Shown here: piece by piece, positions 9,074 to 16,861 of the stretch | Layout of the letters: each line of letters opens with the position of its first letter | Position numbering within the stretch: position 1 is the stretch's first letter | The notes under the pieces: generated by a model | The model's database searches: none | The model's input: the letters and a program-made list of their open reading frames with translations, nothing else | What the model was told of the DNA's origin: nothing | Assembly (NCBI RefSeq): GCF_005780165.1 | Contig: NZ_VAUV01000009.1 | Span: 186,001-250,000 of the forward strand | Direction: 5' to 3' | Length of the DNA: 64,000 bases | Source: Phragmitibacter flavus | Lineage (GTDB): Bacteria; Verrucomicrobiota; Verrucomicrobiia; Verrucomicrobiales; Verrucomicrobiaceae | Program-made: the position numbers and the translations under genes

Positions 9074-10507
9074 CTACCCGGCGATTTCAATGGAGCGACG
9101 TTTGTAGAGGAACTCAAACATGTTGCCCTCATGCGGCTGATTCCACGAGATGCGCATGGTCGGAATCGGTCCAATGTTGAGGCGTTCGATGAGATCACTT
9201 TCCAACAACTCATCCATGAACGCCTTGTCTTTGGTGATCGCCGTCACCACCAACGAAGGTCCGATCTTCCCGAGCATCTCATTCTGCGGCACTTCCACCA
9301 CGCTGGCATACGGACAGAGAAACTCGCGATTGCCCAGCGTGTGCTCAAATTTGTCGCAATGCACGATGGTCGGACGCAGGTAAACCCCGCCATCAAGCTC
9401 CGCCTTGCGCGGTCCATTGCGGTATTTGGCCGTCACATCTTCCGCCCCTGGATCGGCAAGCCCCTGCTCAATGGCCCCGTCAATGAATTCGGCCATCTTC
9501 GGATTGGCAAATCCAGAAAGTTTCGCACCTTCATCGGTCGGTGCCAGCGGATCCACCGGACCCAGCTTCTTCGCCAACGCATCGGCAATTTCCTTTCCGT
9601 ATTTCGGCACAATCACCGCCGAAGCATTGATGCAGGAACGTCCGCCGTTCTCGGCAATCGACGCCGCGATCATGTCAATATACTGCGGCCAGTTCTCCAC
9701 CTCATCGTTGCCGATCAACACCTTGCTGAAGCCCGGACCATGAACCTCAAACTTCGGATTGTTCTTGTATTGGCCGACCGTGTTCGCATCGCCAAACACC
9801 AAAGCCCGACCGCTCAACTTCAGCACCTCGCCCGAACCTTCGTGATCCGTTGGATAAAAGCCAAACGCCTCTGCAGGCACGCCCGCCGCAATGAACGCCT
9901 GAATCAACCGATACGGCGTCCAAGGTTCCTCGCGTCCTGGTTTGATGATCACCGGTGTCTTCAGCGCAATCGCCGGCAGCCACAAAGAATTCACCGCTGG
10001 CGAATTGCTGGGCATCACCAATCCAAGACAGGCCGTGGTCGGATGATAACTCACCGGACAACCTGCCTGTTCGCCATATCCCACATCCAAAACCCCGAGA
10101 TCCAGTCCGCGCGTCAACCCGTTAAGAACCGTGCGCATGTTGATCAGCGCGTCATTGATCTTCGCCATGTTGCGCTTCACCATCACATGCGGCAGACCGC
10201 TCGTGCGGCTCAAGGTCTCCACATACTGCTGCGGAGTCTGCGTGTGCCCCTTGTCCCCAAAAGGCAGCGTGTCATTCAGGAAGATCTCCCCCGCCTTGGC
10301 GCACATCTCCATCAACTCTTCACAGGTAAACTTCTTCAACGCCGCCCTCGCCTCGCCGAGACGGTTCAGATCACGACGAATGATGCCAGCATTCACCTGG
10401 CTCACCGTGGCGAGAACCTCGCCCGTCCGATGATCTTTCACCTCGACCTGTTCGAGACTTTCATAAGGTTTGCCTTTGCGGAGCGCGGGTAGATGCGGAA
10501 GAGACAT
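9074..10507 (-). CDS. Aldehyde dehydrogenase family protein, LuxC-like acyl reductase candidate
   Basis: 477 residues of the aldehyde dehydrogenase superfamily. The likely catalytic Cys is in NGGRSCINAS (about residue 290). Segments such as CLGLVMPSNSPAVNSLWLPA and VHGPGFSKVLIG resemble fatty-acyl/aryl reductases (LuxC type) more than classical NAD aldehyde dehydrogenases with the EGNGELGG motif. I infer reduction of an activated acyl group to the aldehyde, because the upstream gene encodes an acid-activating enzyme and the downstream gene an alcohol dehydrogenase. Operation in the oxidative direction cannot be excluded from sequence. Confidence 0.75.
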   Translation of the reverse strand: MSLPHLPALRKGKPYESLEQVEVKDHRTGEVLATVSQVNAGIIRRDLNRLGEARAALKKFTCEELMEMCAKAGEIFLNDTLPFGDKGHTQTPQQYVETLSRTSGLPHVMVKRNMAKINDALINMRTVLNGLTRGLDLGVLDVGYGEQAGCPVSYHPTTACLGLVMPSNSPAVNSLWLPAIALKTPVIIKPGREEPWTPYRLIQAFIAAGVPAEAFGFYPTDHEGSGEVLKLSGRALVFGDANTVGQYKNNPKFEVHGPGFSKVLIGNDEVENWPQYIDMIAASIAENGGRSCINASAVIVPKYGKEIADALAKKLGPVDPLAPTDEGAKLSGFANPKMAEFIDGAIEQGLADPGAEDVTAKYRNGPRKAELDGGVYLRPTIVHCDKFEHTLGNREFLCPYASVVEVPQNEMLGKIGPSLVVTAITKDKAFMDELLESDLIERLNIGPIPTMRISWNQPHEGNMFEFLYKRRSIEIAG

Positions 10508-10548
10508 AAATAAATGGATAAATAAAAAATAGCTACGAATTCAAAGTT

Positions 10549-10595
10549 CGGGTGTCCGCATTCAAGTCACGTCGCCCGGTGCCACGAGACACCCG
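10549..10595. repeat. Inverted repeat between two cassette genes
   Basis: CGGGTGTC (10549-10556) and GACACCCG (10588-10595) form an 8-bp perfect stem with a GC-rich loop in the 113-nt gap between the adenylating enzyme and the aldehyde dehydrogenase genes. No T-run follows on the minus strand, so it looks like an mRNA-stability or processing hairpin rather than a terminator. Confidence 0.35.
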
Positions 10596-10620
10596 GCTTC
10601 TCCTGGGCACACCATGGAAA

Positions 10621-11670
10621 TCAATACACCCCTTCGACGATCTTGTTTTCCATCGCCCCAAACGGACGCACTTCCGCCACCCCATCCCAGGCATACGGAG
10701 CACGCGGACGACGGCGCAAGGCTTCATCCCGTTCAAGGAAACGCGGCATGAAAAACTCACGCGTCAACGTGGTCAGTTCCACCCGTCCCCAAGTGTCATA
10801 CTCCACCGTTTCATCCGTGTTTTGCGGATTCACCACCCTCAGCACCGCGCGAGGTTGCGGAGCATAATAGGTGATCGAAAACTTGTCTTCCGGCAGCAAC
10901 GGCACACTCGCCGCCAGGCCCATCAACGTGTTCCCGTAAGTCGGATAGAAACCAATGCGATTCTCCAGCACCTCCTCAACAATAAAGCGCACGTATTGCG
11001 GCAACATGGTGGTGCCTCCGCAGAACACCCCGCGAATGCCCGCTTCAAAGATGTCGATCTTCTCCGCCAAAGCCTCCAGCAATTTCGGTGTGGTGAACAA
11101 CCCACTGATCTTGCGATGTTTCAAAATCGTCGAGGCCTGATCCACCACGTGATCCATGTATTGGCGTGCAATATCGAACTGCTTGTTGCTGATCAGCTTC
11201 TTCACAAAACGCGGATCAAGATCGATGAAATAACACGCCGAACCCCGCACGTTCGCCAGATGTTCAATCGCCAGTCGCAAACGACGCGGACCTGTCGGAC
11301 CCATCATCATCCATGCTTCGCCGCGCGGAAAATGTTCGTCACTGATTTTCTCCGAAAACTCGCTGTAATCGATACGAAAATCATCCCAGCCAATGCGCTG
11401 CTTCGGCATGCCCGTCGTGCCGCCCGTTTCAAAGATGTTGAATGGACGCCCCTGATATTCTTTCGGCACCCACACTTCAGGCTGCAAATCGCGCAGCGAC
11501 TCATCCTGGAAATGCGGAAACTTCAGCATGTCACCAATGCCATGGATCTCCTTGCGAGGATCAAAGTTTTTCTCAGCCCACTCCAGCCAGAACGGACAGC
11601 CCGTCTCAGGTGAGAAATGCCATTGAATGATTTCGCGAAGGTGTTGGTCGAGTTGTTCTGAAGCGCTCAT
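10621..11670 (-). CDS. Adenylate-forming enzyme (LuxE / phenylacetate-CoA ligase-like)
   Basis: 349-residue member of the ANL adenylate-forming superfamily. The phosphate-binding loop ETGGTTGMPKQ is at about residue 80, and YPTYGNTLMGL near 235 and YDTWGRVELTTLTREFF near 290 match later core motifs. It is shorter than phenylacetate-CoA ligase (about 430 aa) and close to LuxE acyl-protein synthetase. It should activate a carboxylic acid with ATP as acyl-AMP and pass it to a thiol. First gene of the three-gene cassette; a toxin-antitoxin-like pair lies just upstream on the same strand. Confidence 0.75.
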   Translation of the reverse strand: MSASEQLDQHLREIIQWHFSPETGCPFWLEWAEKNFDPRKEIHGIGDMLKFPHFQDESLRDLQPEVWVPKEYQGRPFNIFETGGTTGMPKQRIGWDDFRIDYSEFSEKISDEHFPRGEAWMMMGPTGPRRLRLAIEHLANVRGSACYFIDLDPRFVKKLISNKQFDIARQYMDHVVDQASTILKHRKISGLFTTPKLLEALAEKIDIFEAGIRGVFCGGTTMLPQYVRFIVEEVLENRIGFYPTYGNTLMGLAASVPLLPEDKFSITYYAPQPRAVLRVVNPQNTDETVEYDTWGRVELTTLTREFFMPRFLERDEALRRRPRAPYAWDGVAEVRPFGAMENKIVEGVY

Positions 11671-11685
11671 AGAATGAAATGAAAT

Positions 11686-12060
11686 TTAACCTTTCCTGCC
11701 AAGGGGCAGAGTTGAAATACGCATTTTGTGCGGATCGATGGTAACTAAGGCACCGGCCAGCAGATCCACTGATGCTTTACGAATCGCCGACATCACCAGG
11801 TCCCCAATGAATTGTGGTCGCAACTCTTCTCCACGAATTTGAATGACGCTTGGAGCCGAAGCATTTGTTGCATACAACAGCGCTCCGTAATCAAGATCGT
11901 GGGTAAACACCACATGCTCATGGTCGCGAGCCCACTGCATGATCTCCGTATCGGGAGCAGACGCATCCCCAACCGAACTCCAGTGAGTGGCCTGATGCCC
12001 CCCATCTCGAAGCGTGCTGACCCAGCTTGGCGATAAATTCATATCGAGCAGGATTTTCAC
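11686..12060 (-). CDS. DUF5615 family PIN-like protein (putative toxin)
   Basis: 124 residues if translation starts at the GTG at 12060: VKILLDMNLSPSW, the usual N-terminus of DUF5615 (Mut7-C/PIN-like) proteins, with acidic residues at LLDMN and FTHDLDYG that would form a metal site. The GTG overlaps the TGA stop of the DUF433 gene (GTGA), indicating translational coupling. An open frame extends upstream to 12234 but only overlaps DUF433 out of frame. DUF433-DUF5615 pairs are widespread and resemble toxin-antitoxin modules; the toxic activity (probably RNA cleavage) is inferred, not shown. Confidence 0.8.
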   Translation of the reverse strand: MKILLDMNLSPSWVSTLRDGGHQATHWSSVGDASAPDTEIMQWARDHEHVVFTHDLDYGALLYATNASAPSVIQIRGEELRPQFIGDLVMSAIRKASVDLLAGALVTIDPHKMRISTLPLGRKG

Positions 12061-12299
12061 ACGCCAACGAGGGAAAGATGCCGCTCTTCGGTGAGCCATG
12101 TGGCATAGGTCAACGCCGCCCGAACATCTGCATCTTCCAAATAAGGATACAATTCCAGAATCTCCGCGAATGACGTTCCCGAAGCCACCAATCCCGTAAT
12201 CATTCCGACGGTTACCCGCATTCCACGAATGCAAGGCTTACCCCCCATAATCTCAGGATCAATGGTGACGCGGTCAATCTCAGGGAAAGTCATCGCCAT
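12057..12299 (-). CDS. DUF433 domain protein (putative antitoxin)
   Basis: 80-residue DUF433 protein with the family signatures IDPEIMGGKPCIRGMRVTVG and a helix-turn-helix-like tail (SFAEILELYPYLEDADVRAALTYA). DUF433 proteins are compact winged-helix-like proteins placed in front of DUF5615 partners and are proposed antitoxins/repressors. Overlaps its partner by 4 nt. ATG at 12293 is an alternative start two codons in. Confidence 0.85.
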   Translation of the reverse strand: MAMTFPEIDRVTIDPEIMGGKPCIRGMRVTVGMITGLVASGTSFAEILELYPYLEDADVRAALTYATWLTEERHLSLVGV

Positions 12300-12341
12300 A
12301 GAATAAAGGAATTTTCCAACAAGTCGAACGACACGGGACAG

Positions 12342-13976
12342 TTAGTTCTTCGCCACAGGACTGCCGCCTTCCTTGAACGCATACAGATGGGTGTGGGTGG
12401 TCACATAAAGAACGCCATTGGCGGCGACCACATTGTTCATGATCGGGCCGGGGAACTCGATGGTGCCAAGCTCTTTCAATTCTTTGCCTTCCGCGAGGAT
12501 GAACAATTCACCTTCCGCATTGCCAATGTAAACCTTGCCGTCCACCAGCAAAGGGCTGCTCCAGATGTTGCCTTTGGTGTCGAACTTCCAGTATTCCTGG
12601 CCGGTTTTCGCATCCAGGCAGAACACACGACCCGTGTAATCGCCCACGTAAATCAGACCATCCTTGATCGCAGGGGTGGAAATGGAACGCTCAATGCCTT
12701 TGAAGGTCCAAACGGCCTTGCCACTGATGTCGCCTTCCTTGGTAGGATCGATCGCGCTGATCATGCCCAATCCTTCGCCGTGTTCAGGATCTTGACCGAT
12801 CGGGATATAAACCAAACCATCATAATACACCGGCGTGGCGATGTTTTCGCTGGGGCCGTCAAACTCCGCATACTTGCGAGGTTCGCCGTTTTCGTCCTTG
12901 CGATACTCGGGTGGATTGCAGTCATAACGCCAGTATTCCTTCATGATGTCCAGACCGTCCTCGTTCTTCTCGGTCTCCATCGACAGGCCATACATCCAGC
13001 CATCGCCCGCAGCGAAAATGATCTGGTCCTTGTCACCCACCTTCACATGAATTGGCGACGACCATGAACAATGCAGCGTGCGCTCGCTCGCAATGGAACT
13101 CTGTTCGCCGAGCAACTCACCGGTGTTTTTGTCGAGCATGATGAAGCTCGGTGCGGTGGGAGCCGGAATGTTTTGGTGCGTCCAGTCCACGCCATTGCAG
13201 GTCACCGTGAAAAGTTTATCACCAACAATCAAAGGATAACCCGAGGTCGCATTGTGCTGAAACACGCCCAGTTCCTTATACATGTCATAGGCCCAGATGA
13301 TGTCCGCATCGGTGGCATTGTCCAATGGAATGGGCGCGAGGTTGCCGTCCGCCCCCGTCGGCGCATAAAAGTTCTCTTCATCGGTAAACGGACCGTCATT
13401 GCCGTTCGCAAACCCTTCCACATCAAGACAGACGATCTGGCAGCGATTGGTCGGCACATAAGCCCGGTTGCCCACAATCGTTGGCGACGCACAAATGCCC
13501 AGATACTCCCAGTCATTGACCTTCCCCGTGCCCATCTTCGGCACGATCATCTGCCAGAGAAAATTGCCGGTCTTCTCTTCAAACACCATCATCACCCCGC
13601 GGTCACCCAGATTTTTCGGGTTACGCGGACTCTCATTGTTGGTGCCCACATAGATGCGTCCATCCGCGATCACTGGCGTTCCGTAAGTTTGCGATCCCAG
13701 CTTGGCCACCCACAAACAATTTTTGGTGGTGCTCATGTCGATGTCTTCGGCACTGAGCTTGTTCACCTCTTCAGCACCCGGACGAAGCCGACCAGCAATG
13801 GCCGGCGCCGCCTTGGGTCCGAGCTTGGAACCAGGACTGAAATCCAACGGCATGTTCTTTTCCATGGACACCATGTTGCGCTGGTTGGACCCGCCCCACT
13901 GCGGCCAGTCGGCGGCATGCAACAAGGCAGGACAAAGGGCAAGGGCGAGTAATGGGGTAAGGGTCGTGAGCTTCAT
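12342..13976 (-). CDS. Exported PQQ-like beta-propeller repeat protein
   Basis: 544 residues from MKLTTLTPLLALALCPALLHA, a clear signal peptide cleaved before ADWPQWGG. The rest is a PQQ-enzyme-like eight-bladed propeller, with repeats such as IYVGTNNESP, VYIPIGQDPEHGEG, IYVGDYTGRVFCLDAKTG and VYIGNAEGELFILAEG. The ADWPQWGG opening is characteristic of the planctomycete/verrucomicrobial outer-membrane-assembly-like or sugar-dehydrogenase-like propellers of unknown substrate. The start is chosen at the signal peptide; an in-frame ATG 26 codons upstream adds a non-signal tail. Paired with the homologous upstream gene, 78 nt away. No enzymatic function can be assigned. Confidence 0.85.
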   Translation of the reverse strand: MKLTTLTPLLALALCPALLHAADWPQWGGSNQRNMVSMEKNMPLDFSPGSKLGPKAAPAIAGRLRPGAEEVNKLSAEDIDMSTTKNCLWVAKLGSQTYGTPVIADGRIYVGTNNESPRNPKNLGDRGVMMVFEEKTGNFLWQMIVPKMGTGKVNDWEYLGICASPTIVGNRAYVPTNRCQIVCLDVEGFANGNDGPFTDEENFYAPTGADGNLAPIPLDNATDADIIWAYDMYKELGVFQHNATSGYPLIVGDKLFTVTCNGVDWTHQNIPAPTAPSFIMLDKNTGELLGEQSSIASERTLHCSWSSPIHVKVGDKDQIIFAAGDGWMYGLSMETEKNEDGLDIMKEYWRYDCNPPEYRKDENGEPRKYAEFDGPSENIATPVYYDGLVYIPIGQDPEHGEGLGMISAIDPTKEGDISGKAVWTFKGIERSISTPAIKDGLIYVGDYTGRVFCLDAKTGQEYWKFDTKGNIWSSPLLVDGKVYIGNAEGELFILAEGKELKELGTIEFPGPIMNNVVAANGVLYVTTHTHLYAFKEGGSPVAKN

Positions 13977-14054
13977 GATGGAGACGGGCAATGAATGGAG
14001 GGGGCGGGGGCTTGGATTCAGTTTAGTTGATTTAAGGGAACGACGGACGGACAA

Positions 14055-16337
14055 TTATTGATTGGGGGTGATGCTCAAATTATCGAGATAAGCACGGCGT
14101 TGATTGAGCGGCGTGAAACTGAAAATCCCGGGAGAACCGTTTTTGTGAACGCGCGCCACCGGCACCTCAATGGTCCACGCATCAGGCTCGGCCTGACCAC
14201 GCTCCCAAACCTTGGCGAGCACCACGCCACTGCCATCTTCTTTGGAGTCCACCCGCGTTTTCAACGTATACCACGCGTTGGGTTTGACCTTGAACGGCGC
14301 GGTCTTCGCGAGCCGCTCCAGATTCGAACTCACCTCAAGCTTCCCGGCATTGCTGCGGAGACAGATGAGATAACGCTGATTGATCAGTCCGATGTCCGAC
14401 TTCACCCGAGCGGTGCCGTCCGTGAGCACGTCCACCTGCGCGGTGTAATTGGCGAGATCCGATCGCCCAACAAACACCGTCGCACGCTGGAACAGGATGC
14501 GGTCAAAGGTCTTGGCGAACACTTTTTCGCCTTCCAGTTCGCGCACATCAAACTTGAACCGCGCCCCGATCCAAGGCAACGGAGGGTAGGCGAATTTGAT
14601 GTTCTCTCTCGGCTGGTCCTCGTTCAACTCATACTGGTTGAAGTCCTCCACAATGGGAAGATTCTGCAGGACGCGCCCACGAATCGTGCCCGTGAGACCA
14701 TCCGCCGTGGTCGCCTTGAAAGCACCGGCACTCAGCTTGGCATTCTCCGCCGCCACCAATTCGCCTGCCTCATTGAAAGCCGCATCCATGGTCGCCTTCA
14801 CCCTGGCCGTTGGCGGCACAAACGAAGCCCACTTGGCCTCCTTTATATCACCTACTACAAAGCCATTCGCATCCACCGAACGCAGACGGAACTTGGCCTT
14901 GTGTCCAGGTGTCAGCACCACTTCCGCAGGGATCGCCTGAATCGCCGCCGGTTTGCCCGCAACAGGAATCTCCACCACCGGTTCCGCATCGCGCGTCAAA
15001 CCTTCATGACTGATGTTGAAGCAGTAAAATTTCTCGGTCGTGTGCAGGTAAAGTTTGCCATCGCAAACCACCACTGCCCCAAGACATTGACCCTCGACGC
15101 TGATCTCCTGCACAATCTCCGCGTCCTTCTCACCCGGTTTCACCACGAACAATTTGCCGGAAGTGAACGGGCAATACAGCAAGCCATCCACATACAAAGG
15201 CGACGCGTGCAGGTTGCTGTTGCTGAGTTTTTTGGTCCAGATGATCTCGCCGGTTTCGATGTTCAAACAATGCAACTCACCACCGTCGGTCTGCTGATAA
15301 AGCCGGTCGCCCACCACAATGGGCGAACTGCTCGTTGCCGCCAACGGTGCCCGCCATGCTTCTGCCGACGGCTCCAAAACCACCGTCGTCTGCCCTTCCG
15401 CCGGTGCCCCGGCCTCTTTAGGAATGTTCACCGCTGCCAGACGCCCTTTGTCAGAGCTGTCGACATTCTCATCGTTGTGAATCCCGATCACCTTGTCACC
15501 ATGCAAAACCACCGAGGCATTCATGCCATTTTTGCCCGCTTGAAAGCGGAAGATCGGCTTGCCGTTGCGGGCATTGACGCAAATGATGTTGCCACAGCCG
15601 GTCCCTGCATAAAACACCCGCTTGCCAAAGCGCGTCTCGAACACCGGAGTTGAAAACGAACTGTCCACCGGAGGCGTGATGCCCGGCATGCTCCACCAAA
15701 CCAACTCACCCGTGCGTTTGTCATACGCATAAAAACGATCCGCCGCAGGACCATCCGCACCCCAGTTGGAAGTGATCCCCCGTGCAATCACCAAATCCCC
15801 CTCAATCACCGCGCTGCCCACCCGCGCATTCGGAAAACTCAGTTTGCCAAAGTCTTCCGACATCGAAATGCGCCACAGTTCCTTGCCGTCAAAATCAAAA
15901 CACAACAGCAGCCCGTAGTGAGTCATCAGATACACCTGCTTCGTCTCTGGATCGACCGTCGGTGCCCCAATGGAATAGCGATCATAAATCGTGTCGCTAA
16001 GGAAGTCGTTGAACTCATGTTCCCAGATCATCTTCCCCGTCTTGGCGTCCAGGGCCGTGAGCACCTCCACCAAATTCTCCCCCGCTCCTCGATACCCCCA
16101 GGAAAACAAACGGCCATCAAACAACACCGGCGCGCCCCGACCACGGGTCGCATACGTCCATGCTGGCTCCGTGTCCACCTTGCTGTTTTTGTAATGCTCC
16201 AGCGACACCCCATTCTGAAGCGGCCCACGCCAGTTCGGCCAGTTTGCAGAAGATTCTTGAGCGGGGGCGACAGAAGCAGCTCCAGCCATCAGGCTGACCG
16301 CCGCAACGATACGAATAGGGTGAAGCAAAAACGACAT
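14055..16337 (-). CDS. Large exported PQQ-like beta-propeller protein with C-terminal beta domain
   Basis: 760 residues from MSFLLHPIRIVAAVSLMAGA, a signal peptide ending near PAQES, followed by NWPNWRGP, the same WPxWRG opening as its neighbour. Propeller blades (e.g. KQVYLMTHYGLLLCFDFDGKELWR, abbreviated here; GGELHCLNIETGEIIW; GKLFVVKPG) cover about residues 30-470. A C-terminal region of about 280 residues has Ig-like and LamG/DUF1080-like character (WYTLKTRVDSKEDG, PGIFSFTPLNQRRAYLDNLSI). I infer periplasmic or surface function, perhaps carbohydrate binding. Upstream ATGs as far as 16631 would place non-signal sequence first and are rejected. Confidence 0.85.
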   Translation of the reverse strand: MSFLLHPIRIVAAVSLMAGAASVAPAQESSANWPNWRGPLQNGVSLEHYKNSKVDTEPAWTYATRGRGAPVLFDGRLFSWGYRGAGENLVEVLTALDAKTGKMIWEHEFNDFLSDTIYDRYSIGAPTVDPETKQVYLMTHYGLLLCFDFDGKELWRISMSEDFGKLSFPNARVGSAVIEGDLVIARGITSNWGADGPAADRFYAYDKRTGELVWWSMPGITPPVDSSFSTPVFETRFGKRVFYAGTGCGNIICVNARNGKPIFRFQAGKNGMNASVVLHGDKVIGIHNDENVDSSDKGRLAAVNIPKEAGAPAEGQTTVVLEPSAEAWRAPLAATSSSPIVVGDRLYQQTDGGELHCLNIETGEIIWTKKLSNSNLHASPLYVDGLLYCPFTSGKLFVVKPGEKDAEIVQEISVEGQCLGAVVVCDGKLYLHTTEKFYCFNISHEGLTRDAEPVVEIPVAGKPAAIQAIPAEVVLTPGHKAKFRLRSVDANGFVVGDIKEAKWASFVPPTARVKATMDAAFNEAGELVAAENAKLSAGAFKATTADGLTGTIRGRVLQNLPIVEDFNQYELNEDQPRENIKFAYPPLPWIGARFKFDVRELEGEKVFAKTFDRILFQRATVFVGRSDLANYTAQVDVLTDGTARVKSDIGLINQRYLICLRSNAGKLEVSSNLERLAKTAPFKVKPNAWYTLKTRVDSKEDGSGVVLAKVWERGQAEPDAWTIEVPVARVHKNGSPGIFSFTPLNQRRAYLDNLSITPNQ

Positions 16338-16701
16338 GGGAAGCGGAGAAAGATATGACAGGGAAGGCAATACTGAACAAGACGACTGACGATGGCAAGG
16401 TTCAACCGGCGAACGACGACGGAAAAACCGCGTGTGAGGATACGTCCGCCACAAAGAACATCTCGCATCCACTGCCCGCCAAAGTTCTACCGCCCCGATC
16501 AAACAGCTCCAACTCCATTGCCCGGCCAGATTGGACAACCAAAAGCGCCGCAAACGTTCAAATGCCTCAAAATAGCTCCCAACCCACAACTCCCGAAAGG
16601 CTGTCAACCCATAAAATGCTAAAATTTTCATCTTTCGGGCACTTAAAACCCTCTCAAAAATGAGAATAACCTCCTGTTTTTGAAAAAGTGCCCCCTCCTC
16701 A
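16338..16701. other. Upstream region of the propeller pair, no gene seen
   Basis: About 360 bp without a supported gene. It lies upstream of the leftward propeller operon and so should contain its promoter; AT content rises toward 16620-16700. No strong box pair could be fixed. Confidence 0.35.
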
Positions 16702-16729
16702 TTGACGCATCCTCAAAAGATTTTAAGAT
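16702..16729 (+). promoter_or_regulatory. Predicted promoter of a small RNA
   Basis: TTGACG (16702-16707), a 16-nt spacer and TAAGAT (16724-16729) on the plus strand, in an AT-rich stretch with no rightward protein gene behind it. Transcription would begin near 16736, about 120 nt before a strong terminator. Confidence 0.5.
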
Positions 16730-16736
16730 AAAACCT

Positions 16737-16858
16737 GTCTGTTGGCGTCAGTTTACAGACCGATCGGGAGCAGCCCGTTTGCTGGTTCCTTTCGTTTGAT
16801 CCTCGTATTGGTTGCTGGATCATTGGCTCCTCGGTCGCAAGACCGGGGAGTTTTTTTT
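16737..16858 (+). ncRNA. Candidate stand-alone small RNA, about 120 nt
   Basis: A short transcription unit is implied by a promoter at 16702-16729 and an intrinsic terminator at 16827-16858, with no protein gene on this strand for several kb on the left and antisense genes on both sides. Three hairpins are visible: GTCTGT/ACAGAC (16737-16742 with 16755-16760), CGGG/CCCG (16765-16768 with 16774-16777) and the terminator stem. No start codon with a ribosome-binding site lies inside. I do not recognise a known RNA family. It ends just 4 nt from the 3' end of the convergent GTPase gene. Confidence 0.5.
16827..16858 (+). terminator. Intrinsic terminator (rightward)
   Basis: CTCCTCGGTC-GCAA-GACCGGGGAG, a 10-bp stem with one G-T wobble and a GNRA-type tetraloop, followed by eight T. 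Directional for the plus strand; no matching A-run exists for the minus strand. Confidence 0.85.
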
Positions 16859-16861
16859 GGC

